From Leptobrachium leishanense (Eukaryota > Chordata > Amphibia > Anura > Megophryidae), in contig CM019075.1 of NCBI GenBank assembly GCA_009667805.1, positions 16,499,715-16,563,714 of the forward strand: a stretch of 64,000 nt of DNA, given 5' to 3'. The notes under the pieces are model-generated. The model saw nothing but the letters and a program-made list of their open reading frames with translations. It ran no database searches and was not told the DNA's origin. This document shows positions 44,757-59,319 of this stretch, piece after piece. The number at the start of each line of letters is the position of its first letter. Positions within the stretch are counted from its first letter, which is position 1. The translations under genes and the position numbers were made by a program.

Positions 44757-45798
44757 TTATTTTATAGGGATGCACTGATACTAGTATCGGTATCGGTGCC
44801 AATACTGCCGTTTGCACGAGTACTTGGCACTCGTGCAAATGGCCCGATACACCCCCCCCCCCGATACCGGAAGCCAGCCCTGGGCCAGCTTGCCGGTATC
44901 CGTGGGGCTGGGGAAGCTGGCCGCGTGCATGAAAAGCCTCTCGGCTGGAAGCAGCGTCATAGAGGCGCCTGCGGCCACGTGATCGCATCACAGCAGCGCG
45001 ACCGGACTTTCAAAAGGGGGTATTGCTGCCGCCGGAGGGGAACGCTGGCCGCGTGATTTTCATGCACGCGGCCTGCTTCCCCAGCGATCGAGCTGGGGGC
45101 ATATCCATGAGAGCTGGGGCATATCCATGTGAACTGGGGCATATCCATGAGAGCTGGGGCAATATCCATTTGAGCTGGGGGCATATTCATGAGAGCTGGG
45201 GCAATTTCATCCATGTGAGCTGGGGGCAATATCATCCATGAGAGCTGGGGGCATATCCATGTGAGCTGGGGGCATATCCATGAGAGCTGGGGCAATATCC
45301 ATGTGAGCTGGGGGCATATCCATGTGAGCTGGGGGCATATCCATGTGAGCTGGGGCATATCCATTTTAGCTGGGGCAATATCCATGTGAGTTGACAGCAT
45401 ATCCATGTGAGCTGGGGCAATATCCATGAGAGCTGGGGGCAATTTCCATGAGATCTGGGGGCATTATCCATGTGAGCTGGGGGCATTATCCATGTGAGCT
45501 GGGGGCAATCTCCATGTGAGCTGGGGGCAAGCTACATCTCCATATGAGCTGGGGGAAGCTACATATCCATGTGAGCTGGGGGCAAGTTACATGTGAGCTG
45601 GGGGCATTCTGTATATATATATCTCGGGGGGGGCATGTGAGCTGGGGGCATTTTTATATGAGGTCTTTTCTTATTGAAAAGCGGTCACATGACATAAAAT
45701 AAAAGTATTGATACTCGGTATCGGTGAGTACTTGAAAAAAGTATCGGTACTCGTACTTGGTCTTAAAAAAGTGGTATCGGTGCATCCCTATTATTTTA
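44757..45798. mobile_element. hAT-type element with TAGGGATGCA ends, target duplication TTATTTTA
   Basis: TTATTTTA at 44757-44764 and 45791-45798. Ends TAGGGATGCACTGATACTAG and ...GGTATCGGTGCATCCCTA (44765-45790, 1026 bp), with subterminal gtatcggtactcg repeats. The middle carries a minisatellite whose unit is the reverse complement of the one in the hAT at 17435, although the termini of the two elements differ. Its right target duplication directly abuts the Helitron start at 45799. Confidence 0.9.
45098..45650. repeat. minisatellite, unit near GAGCTGGGGGCATATCCATG
   Basis: About 25 units of 20-21 bp. In reverse complement the unit is catggatatgcccccagctc, the same motif as in 17695-19110 and 51590-52535. 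Units alternate gtgagctggg and gagagctggg. Confidence 0.88.
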
Positions 45799-46144
45799 TC
45801 TATATATATAAACGCGAAAGTCCTGACTGACGGACTGATCAATGCTCAGCTGAAACCGTTTAACCTAGGAACGTGGAATTTTGAAGGTGCACTGTTTTCA
45901 TGTTGTAGGCACCCACTAAGGGAGGATTTTTGGAAACTCCGTCCCTAAGGGGGTTGAATATTTTAAACAGGATACCTATAGCTCAAAAACGGAAGATGTT
46001 ACAGATGTGAAAATCGGTATTTCGATTTGTCTTGAAAAATAAAAAAACATGTATTTTACCGTTTTTCAAAAATTCAACTGGGTGGAAAGGGGGTTGAATA
46101 TTTTAAATGTTTTAAACCGGGATACCTATATCCTAAAAACAGAA

Positions 46145-46875
46145 CGTTTGGATCATACCTTTTCAACCCATATTCTCATTCCATTTTCATCCATCCATCC
46201 TTTCTGATGTACATGTACAACAACTCCTCACGGAATCCCTCCTTTTGGAAATGTTTTCCTTTTGAAAATCAACATGGGTGTCAATTTGGTGCCATTGGCA
46301 CAGCAGGACAACACAGCTGTGTAATGGGTATTCTCATGCCCTGAAGTTTTCACAGTGATAGTTTTGGCACCCTTCAGATCTACAGTCCTATTAGATGGCA
46401 CATCAAAGGTTAGCAGGACTTCATCCATATTCCCAATCTGGCCAATTTCAAAGCCATTTTTCTTCCAATCCTAGCATCAATAACAAATTTATGAAAGGAC
46501 AGAATTTTAGATTCATATTCTTTTGGCATTTTTTGCGCAATTCTAGTTTTGGTCCGCATAGCAAGACCACATTGCCTCATAAATCTGTAGCACCATGATG
46601 GTGATCCTGTAAAATACTGAATGCCTTTCGATAACACAGCCGGCAACAGCACTCACTCCTCGCTTGTAGCCTTCCCTCGTCCTCTGTACGATCTCCTCCT
46701 TCTTGGCCCGGACCGGCTTCTCCACACTGCCACCATGGAATTCCCGCTTCCCCAAGGCATCATTAAGGTCCCCAACGTGCATTCTTTTTTGCAGTATTCG
46801 CTCCATAAGACGCACACACTTTTCTCCCCACTTTTTTTGGGGGAAAAAGTGTGTCTTATGGAGCGAAAAATACGG
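46145..46875 (-). pseudogene. pogo-type transposase fragment
   Basis: Minus-strand pieces: GSPSWCYRFMRQCGLAMRTK and YESKILSFHKFVIDAR (CENP-B-type DNA-binding domain), then in another frame NMDEVLLTFDVPSNRTVDLK, TSGHENTHYTAVLSCCANGT and MLIFKRKTFPKG (start of the DDE domain). A frameshift separates them and the rest of the DDE domain is missing. The right edge holds a palindromic ccataagacgcacac / gtgtgtcttatgg end, typical of these elements, next to TA. Inactive. Lies within a Helitron module. Confidence 0.82.
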
Positions 46876-48505
46876 TATTTAGATTCATGTTGAAAAATAA
46901 AAAAAAACACGTATTTTACCGTTTTTCAAAAATCCAAGTGAGGGGGTGAACTAAAGGGGTTGAATATTTTAAATATTTTAAACAGGATACTTGTATCTCC
47001 AAAACAGAAGATGTTGCAGACCTGAAAATTGGTATTTAGATTTGTCTTGAAAAATAAAACCACACGTATTTTACCATGTTCTGAAAATTCCTTGGGGGGC
47101 AAAAAGGGGGTTGAATACTTTTATCAGTATACCTATATTTCAAAAACCGAAGATGTTACGGGTGTAAAATTTGGTATTTACAATTTTCGTGAAAAAAAAC
47201 AAACATGTTTTTTGCCATTTTGCACAAATCCAATTGGGGGGGTCGGGGGAAAGGGGTCTGAATATTTTTTTCATTTTATCTATATTTCAAAAACTAAAGT
47301 GTTACAGACGTGAAATTTGGTATTTACAATCTTCTTGAAAAATAAAAACAGGTGTTTTACCATTTTCCAAAAATCCCAAGTGGGGAGGTAAAAAAAGGGG
47401 GGGCTGAATACTTTTAAACAGGATACCTATATCTCAAAAACAGAAGATGTTACATACGTGAAAATTGGTATTTAGATTTGTCTTGAGAAGCAAAAAAACA
47501 CCTATTTTACCATTTTCCACAAATTCAGTGGGAGGGGGCAAAAAGGGGGGTTGAATACTTTTATCAGTATACCTATATTTCAAAAACCAAAGATGTTACA
47601 GATGTGAAATTTGGTATTTACAATCTTCTTGAAAAAAAAACAGGTGTTTTACCATTTTCCAAAAATCCCAAGTGGGGAGGTAAAAAAAGGGGGGGCTGAA
47701 TACTTTTAAACAGGATACCTATATCTCAAAAACAGAAGATGTTACATACGTGAAAATTGGTATTTAGATTTGTCTTGAGAAGCAAAAAAACACCTATTTT
47801 ACCATTTTCCACAAATTCAGTGGGAGGGGGCAAAAAGGGGGGTTGAATACTTTTATCAGTATACCTATATTTCAAAAACCAAAGATGTTACAGATGTGAA
47901 ATTTGGTATTTACAATCTTCGTGAAAAAACCCAAACCTGTGTTTTTCCACAAATCCAAATAAGGGGGGGTCGAGGGAAAGGGGTCTGAATACTTTTATCA
48001 GTATATCTATATTTCAAAAACCAAGATGTTACAGGTGTGAAGTTTGGTAATTACAATCTTTTGAAAATAAAGAAACACGTGATTTACCATTTTCCAAAAA
48101 TCCAAGTGAGGGGGGTAAAAAAGGGGGATGAATACTTTTAAACAGGATACCTACAGTTGTGTTCAAAATTATTCAACCCCCAATGCTGTAAAGGGTTTTA
48201 GGGAATTTAGTGTACATTTGTAATTGTATTCAGAATGAAATCCTACAAGGACTTTTTAAAGAACCATATGCAACTAAAATGACATCAATTGGTTTTGTAA
48301 TACAGTAGTAAATGTTTCTTTTGTGAATTCTTCATTGACACAATTATTCAACCCCTTAAAGACTACCACTCTGAAGAACAGAGGTTCATTCAAGTGTTTT
48401 TAATCAGGTATTGAAAACACCTGTGGATGTCACAGAGCAGCAATAAAGCATAATAAGCACCAATTAGGCAGCTTTAAAATGACTGTGATACTCAGCTCCT
48501 TCTAG

Positions 48506-49400
<895 letters not shown>

Positions 49401-50809
49401 TGCTTATTCAGTTTTATTCAACCCCCAAGTGACATTCAATCTTAGTACTTAGTACAACATCCTTTTACAGTTACAACAGCTTTTAAACGTGAAGCATAGC
49501 TTGACACAAGTGTCTTGCAGCGATCTATGGGTATCTTCGCCCATTCGTCATGGGCAAAAGCCTCCAGTTCAGTCACATTCTTAGGCTTAAATCCGATTGA
49601 GAACCTCTGGTGGGACTTAAAGAAAGCAGTTGCAGTGCTTATTCAGTTTTATTCAACCCCCAAGTGACATTCAATCTTAGTACTTAGTACAACATCCTTT
49701 TACAGTTACAACAGCTTTTAAACGTGAAGCATAGCTTGACACAAGTGTCTTGCAGCGATCTATGGGTATCTTCGCCCATTCGTCATGGGCAAAAGCCTCC
49801 AGTTCAGTCACATTCTTAGGCTAAGAATGTGACTGAACTGGAGGCTTTTGCCCATGACGAATGGGCGAAGATACCCATAGATCGCTGCAAGACACTTGTG
49901 TCAAGCTATGCTTCACGTTTAAAAGCTGTTGTAACTGTAAAAGGATGTTGTACTAAGTACTAAGATTGAATGTCACTTGGGGGTTGAATAAAACTGATAA
50001 TGATGTGAGCACAGAAAAGACATTTGTGGTTATTTCATTATAAATGTTATGTTATATTTGTCTGACCTACACGTGCCTCTTTGATTTAATTGTAAGCAAC
50101 ATGACTGAATGATCAAAATCAATGTCAAACTGGCCAAAACACTCAATTTCAGTGGGGGTTGAATAATTTTGAACACAACTGTACGTGTCAAAAACAGAAG
50201 ATGTTACAGACGTGAAAATTGGTATTTAGATTTGTCTTGAGAAACAAAAAACACCTATTTTAGCATTTTCCAAAAATCCAGTGGGAGAGGGAAAAAGGGG
50301 GGTTGAATACTTTTACAGTATACCTATATTTCCAAAAACGAAAGATGTTACAGGTGTGAAATCTGGCACTTACAATCTTCTTGAAAAATAAAAAACACAT
50401 GTTTTACCATTTTCCAAGAATCTCACGTGGTGGGTCAAAAAAGGGGGGTGAATACTTTTCAACAGGATACCTATATCTCAAAAACAGAAGATGTTACCGA
50501 CGTGAAAATTGGTATTTAGATTTGTCTTGAAAATAAAACAACACATATTTTACCATCTTCCGAAAATCCAGTTAAGGGGGGTGGGGAAAAGGGATGTGAA
50601 TACTTTTATCAGTATACCTATATTTCAAAAACCAAAGATGTTACAGGTGTGAAATTTGGCACTTACATTCTTCTTGAAAATAAAAAAATTCCAAAAATCC
50701 CAAGTGGGGGGGAAAGGAGGGTTCTACCAAACAAACCTCAAGTTTCTTTTAAAAAACTATTTTAACAAATCATAAAATCCACGCGAACGAAGCCGCAGGC
50801 AAAAGCTAG

Positions 50810-51320
50810 TATATATATTTATATGTATGTATGATGCAGAAAAGCAAACAAAGCATCCAATAAATCACAAAAAAATGGAATGTTAACAAAAGCTGAGTCG
50901 AACCTGGTTCAAATGAACAAGAATATTGTTGTGACGAATTATTTTAAAAAAGAAATACCAGCCGATAGCGTGAGACGTCGAGTAACGAGTGACGACACAA
51001 ACACATAGTGATGGGTATAAAGAATTTACTTTAAAATAAAAAGGATAAACAGAAAGATAAAACATTATTAAACTAAACCCTGGACACTGCAATAACACAA
51101 AGACTCAGCATAGGTAAAGTGATATACAAAGGTATCAGCAAGAGCAACAGTCATTTACCCATCCAGATAAGCACAGCACATGGCATAGCCATGCTCTCAG
51201 GTCCAAGCCAAATCACAAAAAGGGTGATCCCTTCCTGGAACTCCTGGTTGAATGAAAAGAAGGTTGGACTAGAGTCTTGTCTCCCCCCCACCAGAATTGC
51301 ATCCCTCCCACCAAACAATG
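50810..51320. other. intergenic, no gene
   Basis: About 500 bp between the Helitron and the next hAT; starts with a short TA-rich tract. Nothing recognisable. Confidence 0.5.
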
Positions 51321-52799
51321 TATACACCCAGTGGCGTCACTAGGGTTGGTGTCACCCGGTGCGGTAACTTATGGTGTCACCCCCCCCCCGAGTTTTACGG
51401 ATTTTTTTAACTACTCTTACTCCTAAATCAGTACTCCCATATAACACTGAATGCTCATACACACAGTGCACATTACTGTGAGGTTTATTGCTGTGGAGCT
51501 CTCTCATATGCTCACACAAATTTTTGCCAACTGCCAGCAAGTACGATGCCTGTTCGAAGGCAGTGAAAGCACACATGGATATATATTGCCCCCAGCAGCT
51601 CTGGATATATTGCCCCAGCAGCTCACCCATGGATATATATTGCCCCCAGCTCACATATGGATATATTGCCCCAGTTCACAATTATATATTGCCCCCAGCA
51701 GCTCACCCATGGATATATTGTGCCTCAGCTCACATATGGATATATTGCGCCTCAACTCACATATGGATATATTGCGCCTCAGCTCACACATGGATATATT
51801 GCCCCAGACCAGCTCACACATGGATATATTGCCCCAGACCAGCTCACACATGGATATATTGCCCCAGACCAGCTCACACATGGATATATTGCCCCAAACC
51901 AGCTCACACATGGATATATTGCCCCAGACCAGCTCACACATGGATATGGCCCCAGCTCGTATGGATATGCCCCCAGCACACATAGATACTGCCCCAAGCA
52001 CACATGGATACTGCCCGCAGCACACATGGATACTGCCCCAGCTCACATGGATATGCCCCAGCTCCTCTCATGGATATTGCCCCAGCTCCTCTCATGGATA
52101 TACTGCCCCAGCTCCTCTCATGGATACTGCCCCAGCTCCTCTCATGGATATACTGCCCCAGCTCCTCTCATGGATATACTGCCCCAGCTCCTCTCATGGA
52201 TATACTGCCCCAGCTGCTCTCATGGATAATGCCCCAGCCCCTCTCATGGATTTTGCCCCAGCTCCTCTCATGGCTATGCCCCCAGCTCCTCTCATTGATA
52301 TTGCCCCAGCTCATGGATAATTCCCCAGCTCATGGATAATGCCCCCAGCTCATGGATAATGCCCCCAGCTCATGGATTTGCCCCAGCTCATGGATTTGCC
52401 CCAGCAGCTCATGGATTTGCCCCAGCAGCTCATGGATATGCCCCAGGCCCTAGCAGCTCATGGATATGCCCCCAGCTCATGGATAATGGCCCCAGCTCAT
52501 GGATATGCCCCAGCTCATGGATAATGGCCCCAGGCAGCTCACCTCCTGTGCCGCGTGTTCGCTCCCTCTGAGCATCTGGCGGCGTGCAGCTTGGGCGCTC
52601 GCCTGGGGGAGCCACGTGACCAGACGTGTTTCCCCCAGGCGAGCGCCGAAGCTGCATGCTTCGGACGCTTGCAGGGAGCGAACACGCGGCGCAGGGTGAG
52701 AAACCCGCCCTTAGGGTGACGGTGTCACCCTAAAGGCGGGTGTCACCTGGTGCGGGCCGCACCCCCCGCCCCCACGTAGCGACACCCCTGTTATACACC
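51321..52799 (+). mobile_element. hAT-type element carrying the minisatellite (copy 2)
   Basis: Same family as 17435-19385: CAGTGGCGTCACTAGGG at 51329 and ...AGCGACACCCCTG at 52790. Target duplication TATACACC at 51321-51328 and 52792-52799, with one extra T at the right junction. About 1.46 kb. It has more of the long 30-bp units and fewer of the short 18-bp units than copy 1, and has lost one arm of the cacgtgaccag hairpin. Confidence 0.87.
51590..52535. repeat. minisatellite of hAT copy 2
   Basis: Order of unit types as in copy 1: cagctcacatatggatatat, then five to six gccccagaccagctcacaca units, then cagctcctctcatggatata, then short gccccagctcatggata units. Frames open on both strands are by-products. 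Confidence 0.9.
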
Positions 52800-54159
52800 T
52801 TTATTCCCAGTGGGAGTCACCATATGAGGTAAGTAGGCTGGCTTAATGATGTCACAGCTTACCACACAGGGCAAAAAGCCTCACATTGCCTCTAGTGTTC
52901 CCTCCTCAAATATGAATGGTGAACATTGTAGGACAGGACGTCCATATGCGGAAATGTTTATCATTTTATGTAATTTACTTCTAATCTATGTATGTTACGT
53001 TTAAAGTCAGAAATGTGGATAATCTTAAAATTACCCGGTAAAACGGACATTACCATAGCGTTGTTCTATATAGTCTGATGTGAAATGAGACATCAGACTT
53101 TATCCGGGTAAACTAAGAAGAATCCAAATGCCTCTTTGGTTTTCAGCAGGTTACAGCTGACAGAATTCCGAGGATTATCCGCACATTACCCAACAGCTGT
53201 GGGTAAAGCTCGAAATGCGCATTAACCATATTCTTTAACACTCATAAACGACACAAAATAATTGTCATGTTACTATGTGCGTTAATTGTATCAAAATTAA
53301 TTTATAAAGGTATTATATAAAGAGTAACCTAATGGTTATTATGTTTTATAGATGATATATAATACATAAAACACATAATAAAGATCATGTGACTCTTTAA
53401 CATAAATTTTTCCATCACTTGCTCCTCACTGCATGGCTTTGGCCATAGAATGGAGTGAATGGGTCAGTCACTGACTTACATCGTTGTGTGGGATGTAATC
53501 AAAGGACATCACTAGGGGGGATATTAGAAGATTTTTACGCTCCATGTCTTATCTCATTCAGCTGCAATCTCTTATCTCAGTTACAGTGGATAACAATAGA
53601 CCTCATGCAGCCTCATCTAAACATTCCCTCCTCCACCCCATTATGTTAAATACTGTAGATTGGATAAACCACAAGAGTAAAGTAAAGCTTTTGGTAAATG
53701 TTGCATCATGGGAATAATCCGTAAAATGGAAAGCAGGGATAAAAAAATAAATACATTTAGTTTTCCTTTTTACATGCAATTACTTCAAACTGAGGGGGGA
53801 AAACCAGTATGTGGTTTATAATGTGGTTTTATTTGTAATGCACAAGTAATTCGCAGGTAATGCAACCGTGACGCAGGCTCATGTGTTGCAGTTTATACCT
53901 TTTTATATAGGAGACATTCATTCGCCCCTAGCTAGAGGAGAACAAGTTATTCCTTAACCTAGCTCCTCATCAAATGAGATGATATTCAGAAATTAACACA
54001 GACTCACACCCTGGCGTTTTGTGATCTTGCTTTTTTCTTGGAGACCTTGGATATAACAGGGTCCTTTAGGGGTAAGGAGTAACTTTGGGGAAGAACACAT
54101 GGAAAAATAAATTATTCAATCTAAGAGTATCTACAAATTATCTCTTTAGACGAGTGAAA
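52800..54159. other. intergenic, no gene
   Basis: 1.36 kb without a recognisable gene or repeat boundary. ttacccggtaaaa and ttatccgggtaaac near 53030 and 53100 are inverted to one another and may be ends of a small element. Confidence 0.4.
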
Positions 54160-55089
54160 AATATTGTAACGGGCACTGCGGCGCTTACACAAGAGTAGCG
54201 AAGTTGAGATCTTGTTGCTCGATGGTTGCAAAACACACAGTATTTTCAGATTTATAGTCCAAAGCCAAGGAGGACAGCTGAACTGCTACTAAGTTCCAAA
54301 GGTTTCGAGACCAACGGACAACTTAGAGCACACAACAATACAGCAGGCTGTAAGACTGGAGTGGGTGTACCAAGGTAGTTAGTTCGACAGTCAATGTATT
54401 GTGCAGAATGCAGGGCAGTCAACGAACTAACAGACTTAGCGTTTTCTGATAAGCTCAAATGGGTATGTTGTACCTTGTAATCACCAGGGTCTATTGACAC
54501 ACATAAAGGCTTAAAGATTGTACAAGCCCGGGTACACTTGGCAAACAGAGCAAGATGAACATAAGTAGAAAACAAATGGTATTTTGTTATTGCGGATTGT
54601 ACAAGCGTACACGATCGTATGTCATGAACCTTAGAACTGGAGCAGAACCCCGATAAGGCTGTAGATAGTACACCAGAGTGAGATGGGAATATCCCCAAGA
54701 AGCGAGTAAAACCCCAAGCAGCCTGCAGAGGGTTAAACCAACGACGCACAGCACTTGCAACCGCTATAGCATGTAACATGAGAATAGTGAAAGACAAGCC
54801 GGGTCAAAATCAGGAGCAGGAATCTTAGACAGAAACGGGTCGGACTCGGCAACAGTACAGCAAGGAAATCAAATAGGAAGCGATGCGGGAACAGAACTCC
54901 ACGTCAGGGTGACGAGGCAACTCCTCGCGCCCTGCTTTAAACCTGGTGGCTCCTCGTGACCACACCAGGCCCCGACCCCTTGGACGCCGCTCGGCCATTA
55001 CATGGTGCTGGCACTCGACCAGCCAGTGGCACCGAACCATGCCCAGACCCCCCAGGAAGCACAGCAGGGGCTGAGGATGTAACAAGTAT
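54160..55089 (+). mobile_element. solo LTR, probable, 920 bp
   Basis: TGTAACGGGCACTGCGG at 54165 to GAGGATGTAACA at 55084. Flanks aatat (54160-54164) and agtat (55085-55089) match at 4 of 5 bases. The 3' part (gatgcgggaacagaactcca, then GC-rich with ctttaaacc) closely parallels the solo LTR at 20683-21359, so these belong to related families. No internal coding region. Confidence 0.7.
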
Positions 55090-56070
55090 ACAATGCAACG
55101 TGAGAAATTATGTTATTGTGGTCATGGTCAATCTCCCACACATCAATTTATGTGTCTTATGTCCTCATTCAGTAACAAAGACATGGACAGACTCGGGTGT
55201 TTTTGTTTGTCCCTAGTTCTCATGGTTTCATGGTATGTCTCGGGGAATGAGGGAGGGAGGGGTAGATGCAGTTCACGGAACCTACTCGTGTTATGATGCA
55301 TTCAGCCATACTGATACCTTGAAAGCTACAGTCAGTCTAACTCATGGTCTATGATCAGTTAACCCTCGCAGTATTGGGAGTATCTGTTGCAGTGACCTAA
55401 TGTGATGAAAATGTCTTAAACTATGTGTCTCCATAGAATCATAAATCTTTAACCGCTTCTCTACCGTGATGAGGCTATACTCAATAGTTGTTGATAAGCT
55501 AACGTTACACATAAAATCACACATAACGTCTCCTCTAGTTAGTTTATTGAGGGGATTCACCATTTCATCCCTGCCGCAAACTGAGCTCACAGCTCGGATG
55601 TAGTGTTTCCTTGCACAAGGTTACTGTACATTAACGTCTCCTTTACTTATAAGAGATGTTAAGGATGACCGTTCACTGGGTCCGTAGTCGGACGACCAAC
55701 TTGGCTACAGGCAACTTTTTTGAGAGATCTTTAACGATCTGGGTTGTCCACTGGAAGCAAATATGGACGACCCAGATCGACTAAAGGAAGAATGCAGAAC
55801 GCCGCCGAACTGGAGAAAAAAAAACGTGCAGCCGAACACATGAAGGGATCTCCAGTGCTGCCCTTTCAGCACCAGGGACAGCACCAGAGTTCCTTGCATG
55901 TCTTTGACATAGTACGCATATGTCTTTTTCAGTTCGGTGGCGCAGGAATTTTTTTTTTTAAAAAATATCGGGAATCAAACATTTTGGCTAAAAATACTCC
56001 AAAAAAATTCAATAAAATCAATAAATAAATCACCTTTTTTCCTGCAATTGAAAAGAATAAACGGTCGGTT
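55090..56070. other. intergenic, no gene
   Basis: No supported gene. 55735-55780 has gatctgggttgtccactgg and tggacgacccagatcg as an imperfect inverted pair, and 55940-56030 is A-rich; likely repeat debris. Confidence 0.4.
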
Positions 56071-57231
56071 TATTAATGAACGATCGGCGTGTCCGCGTAC
56101 GCGGTCTAGGGGAAATATCTAATAATACAATGAGATATCAATTAATACAAAAAGGTACCATACAATATTGATGACTGTATAGGCTGATTGAAAGTTCATG
56201 AAAAAGTTCCTAGAACAAAGGAAAAATATGATAGTGAAGTCCAGTCATAACAACGAAATAGGGGAATGGAGGGGGGGAGATGGATCCACTCACACTCTCC
56301 AGAGCCTCGTTAGGCTCGATCGCTTCGCCTGTGGGTGTTTACGTGGCTCACCCGATAGCTCTCAAGGATAGACTCGTCTTACGGCCTTGATATCCTTTCA
56401 GGATCCTGGATCGTCCTTAGGTTCTCCAATATTTGGATGCCAGTAATCTTCAATAACTGACTTCCCTCAGGTCTTGATATTCCTTTAGGGTCCTGGATAT
56501 TTAACAGGTCATATCCTATAATAACTTGTAGGAATCTTTGGTTTAATATCCTGCACCCACTGCAGACTCTCCCAACCTCAGGAGTAGCATCATCCTGTCT
56601 GTGTTTCTCAATCTCTCTGTGTCTCAAAATTTTTAAACCAAAGATTCCTACAAGTTATTATAGGATATGACCTGTTAAATATCCAGGACCCTAAAGGAAT
56701 ATCAAGACCTGAGAGAAGTCAGTTATTGAAGATTACTGGCATCCAAATATTGGAGAACCTAAGGACGATCCAGGATCCTGAAAGGATATCAAGGCCGTAA
56801 GACGAGTCTATCCCTGAGAGCTATCGGGTGAGCCACGTAAACACCCACAGGCGAAGCGATCGAGCCTAACGAGGCTCTGGAGAGTGTGAGTGGATCCATC
56901 TCCCCCCCTCCATTCCCCTATTTCGTTGTTATGACTGGACTTCACTATCATATTTTTCCTTTGTTCTAGGAACTTTTTCATGAACTTTCAATCAGCCTAT
57001 ACAGTCATCAATATTGTATGGTACCTTTTTGTATTAATTGATATCTCATTGTATTATTAGATATTTCCCCTAGACCGCGTACGCGGACACGCCGATCACC
57101 GATTTTTCTTTTTTCTTGTTGGTTAGTGCGGGTTGGGACCGCACTTTTGGTGCTTTGGGCAACGGGGTTATATTTTCCACTTTTGCTCTAGTGTCTGTTC
57201 CTCACATTTTCTTGTTATATTAATGAACGAT
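56071..57231 (+). mobile_element. snap-back retroelement-like insertion B, 14-bp target duplication
   Basis: TATTAATGAACGAT at 56071-56084 and 57218-57231. Left arm 56085-56546 and right arm 56633-57094 are inverted near-copies of exactly equal length (462 bp) around an 86-bp spacer, followed by a unique 123-bp tail ending cctcacattttcttgtta. Same layout as insertion A, and the tail end (cacattttcttg) nearly matches that of A (cacattttttcttg). No protein-coding capacity. Confidence 0.75.
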
Positions 57232-59319
57232 GTTTAAAGAAAAATTATTTTACATTGAATCCTATGGGATTCGCCTGTGGAACGGAATCACTCCTCTATG
57301 GGACAATCTCCCTGCCGCAGCACGGCAGTTTAGCTATACAATTCATCTTTTTTTCATGTAAATTGTACCAGATCGTCCTGGCACAAATCCCATTCAAATG
57401 GGAAAGATCGCTAGTCTGATGTAGACAAAAAAGTCATCTGAAGCCGTCCGATGGAAGTCGGAGGCAGTGGACAAGGGCTGAATCTCCTGCATGTTGTGGG
57501 ATTCGTCGGACGGTGACAGAAGGCGACGCACGATCGCACATGTGTAGACCCAGTGGAAGGCCACGTCTGTGTGGAAGTGAAGGTTATTACAGAGTAGCTG
57601 CACTTACACATGGGAGACGGTATTTCAGTGATCAGAGCCGTGTGTCTTTTAGCCTTTACAGAAGTAAAATTAAAGCTTTTCAGCAAATGAATTTGCTGCA
57701 AGTTAATGTAATCTATCATTTGTCCAGCAGATGGCGACAAAGGTTCATCATCTTTGCTAAGGAACAAACAGCTGGCTTTCTTTTGCAGTTGGATGTGTGT
57801 GTTGTGTGTTGCTTTTTTTTTTGGGGGGGATTACGAACACCAGTAAGGGGTAACAAAAACTGTACAGAAAGGTGTACCCAAGTCATTACATTAGGGTGTG
57901 TATAGATAAAAACACTGGCGTGCTCAGCCCGTTACTTTAGGGTGTGCACCTATAGAACAATAACTGTAAACTTATGTTTAGAAGATTTTGCACAAAATAT
58001 ACATTTTTCATTAGAAATAACAAGCCTGTAATCAGAGATACCGTCAGTTTTTATGCTATTCATCATGAACCAGATAAGGGATGTCTAAAATATCAATGGA
58101 GGTGAAAGAGGACCGCTTCCCCCAACATTAGGGTGTGCCCAGTGCACACCCCATGCGTACGCCTATGAATGGAACATTTGTTTACAAACGAGAAATCAAT
58201 ATACTGCATGGATTGGGGTATTGGTAGCGACAGGGGTCAAGTCATAATAATAAGTGTGAGAACTCGCTAAGATTTCTGTCCTTCAATTGATGTTAGTCAT
58301 CTATCAATTAAACGTCCACATACACTCAAATTTAATATAAATATATATGTATATAGGCTGGGTTTAAGTGGGAAAATCTATATTAAATCATGAGGGTGCT
58401 GATCAAGGAAAAATATGATTGAACACCTGTATAAAACCTTGGGAATGGGAACTTGCTCCCTCTGCAAAAAATATTGGAAGAACTGTGTTCCCCCTCGACT
58501 TGATCCCTGGGTCGGGCAGTATAAACAAATTGTGTGTTCTCTTGATTAGTAGTAAAGCGCTACAGAATATGCTGCCGCTGTATAAATGATTCAGGACACG
58601 CATAATTTTTGTTTTGGAAATTAATACAGCCAATCAATGCTCTTTGTTATGAAACCCCCCCCCCAAAAAAAAAAAGTGTAGAGAAGGAACAAAAAGATGG
58701 ACAAGCAGGATCAATGCACACAGTGGGTATCAGTCTGCTTGCACCTGTAAATCTGCTGCCAAAAAGCTGTTAAGGCTTACTAGATCTGATCGTCTGCTTT
58801 TAGTAATCCGTGGATTTGGTCTAATTATAAGTTAACTCTTTTGTGCCGCTGTATTATGAAATGTATATAAATTGAGGCTTTTTCTTGTTCATTTCAAGTG
58901 AAGTAGAGTTTGTAGTTCTTTTCCTGCTATACCCTGATTATATGTAAATTATAACCAGTGTCCTGTTCAAATCACACCTCCAGAGGCGGCTCCCTAATTA
59001 GGCAAAATAGGCAGCTGCCTAAGGCCCCACTCCCACGGGGGCCCCAAATGATGAACTGTGTATAATGCCATTATATGGACATCACACAAAAATAAAATCC
59101 TACATTCACAAACACAAGGTGAATATAATTCTAATTCTTAACTGAAATTTATCAGGTTGATTTCTAAATTTTGTGAACAGGAAGGTGGACCTCATATTTC
59201 AGCATGGGACTGCCAATGCCTACCTCTCCTGTAGGTTGTCAGGGTGGATAGCAACTAAATCAGCCCAAGATGCTTCAGGGAAGCCGACCACTCAACTCAC
59301 TAATACATTTCACTTCTCC
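57232..59319. other. intergenic; unassigned repeat pieces
   Basis: No gene. 57905-58170 begins cactggcgtgctcagccc and ends gtacgcctatg with ttagggtgtgc repeats inside, suggesting a hAT-like MITE, but no target duplication matches. 58540-58600 has an agcgctacagaatatg block typical of L2 3' ends. A C/A homopolymer run lies at 58651-58675. Confidence 0.4.

Noticed and set aside
51451..52320. 289-codon frame with a short non-repetitive start
   Set aside because: It begins in the hAT subterminal region and runs into the minisatellite; the same arrangement in the other hAT copy has a different frame structure.
57905..58170. hAT-like MITE with cactggcgtgctc and gtacgcctatg ends
   Set aside because: The ends are only partly inverted and the flanks do not show an 8-bp duplication.
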